Below, in pieces: positions 63,884 through 64,000 of a DNA stretch of 64,000 nt (its first letter is position 1; each line of letters opens with the position of its first letter). Origin of the DNA: an uncultured Bacteroidota bacterium (lineage in GTDB: Bacteria > Bacteroidota > Bacteroidia > Chitinophagales > Chitinophagaceae); NCBI GenBank assembly GCA_903906365.1, contig CAIVKC010000043.1, positions 205,293 to 269,292 on the forward strand, read 5' to 3'. A model generated the notes under the pieces. It worked only from the letters and a program-made list of their open reading frames with translations. It made no database searches and was not told the origin of the DNA. The translations under genes were made by a program, and so were the position numbers.

Positions 63884-64000
63884 CTACCAGATTTTCAATT
63901 GATTATATAAAAGTTCTTTGACATCTTGATTGCTTGTTTTCTTAAGTAACTGGTTTATTGGAGTTTTATCCAACAATGAACTACCTAAGATCTGTAAAAC
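63884..64000 (-). CDS. C-terminal fragment, possibly IS4-like transposase (partial)
   Basis: Reading inward from the right edge on the minus strand, one frame is open for 38 codons and stops with TAG at 63884-63886. The end has the pattern LQILGSSLLDKTPINQLL ... NQLKIW. It recalls the last residues of IS4-family transposases of Bacteroidota, but the fragment is short and the family call is weak. If correct, an insertion sequence lies just outside the window. Confidence 0.35.
   Translation of the reverse strand, partial: VLQILGSSLLDKTPINQLLKKTSNQDVKELLYNQLKIW

Overview
The window looks like part of a chromosome from a member of the Bacteroidota. The evidence is two SusC/SusD pairs, many lipoproteins with a Leu/Gly-Ser/Ala-Cys lipobox, a SusR-like membrane regulator (beta-propeller, Y_Y_Y domain, LuxR-type HTH), and promoters of the TTTG...TAnnTTTG type used by this phylum. 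A family in the Chitinophagales/Sphingobacteriales range would fit, but that is only an inference. No rRNA, tRNA, CRISPR array, integrase or complete insertion sequence was seen. A 38-codon fragment at the right edge may be the end of a transposase.

Left part (1-5.6 kb): a small stress or envelope cluster. It holds the end of a YtxH-like gene, a holin-like membrane protein, a small helical protein, a zinc-ribbon protein, a P-type cation ATPase, an Hsp20 with a very clear promoter and terminator, and, facing it, a fused regulator (receiver + cyclic-nucleotide-binding domain + Crp-type HTH). The 800-base gap upstream of that regulator carries an Fnr-like palindrome and a 15-base direct repeat.

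Envelope and export part (6.3-26.9 kb): nearly all genes are on the minus strand. They form (i) an ABC-2 exporter of YbhGFSR type with its own TolC, lipoprotein adaptor, two separately encoded ATPases and two permeases; (ii) an MlaE-MlaF-MlaD lipid transport operon; (iii) a two-gene heterodimeric ABC exporter; and (iv) a TolC-MacA-MacB-type operon with ATPase and permease on separate genes. Both ABC pairs in (i) and (iii) show paired loss of catalytic residues that predicts one working and one degenerate ATP site. Small secreted proteins (NTF2-like, PepSY-like) lie between them.

Glycan utilisation locus 1 (27-40 kb): the SusR-like regulator is divergent from a plus-strand operon of SusC, SusD, a lipoprotein with three near-identical carbohydrate-binding-like repeats, a PKD lipoprotein, and two GH16 enzymes with intact EIDIME catalytic motifs. 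It is closed by a 42-base perfect palindrome. The enzymes point to a beta-1,3-glucan (laminarin-like) or mixed-linkage glucan. The divergent promoter region contains a 17-base repeat in two copies, probably regulator operators.

A third efflux system (40.3-47.2 kb) follows on the minus strand: a Crp/Fnr-type regulator, then TolC, adaptor, RND pump and a small PII-like protein. A strongly structured, unidentified intergenic element lies between the regulator and the TolC gene.

Right part (47.6-64 kb): a GH30-like clan-A glycosidase, a second SusC/SusD pair followed by an FG-GAP/ASPIC-UnbV protein and a translationally overlapping vanadium-haloperoxidase/PAP2-family enzyme, then a minus-strand AraC regulator, and a GH26 beta-mannanase lipoprotein followed by a sodium:solute symporter. 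The GH26, symporter and AraC gene probably form a mannan or mannooligosaccharide module. The SusCD-FG-GAP-haloperoxidase group has no obvious glycosidase of its own and is the least explained module here.
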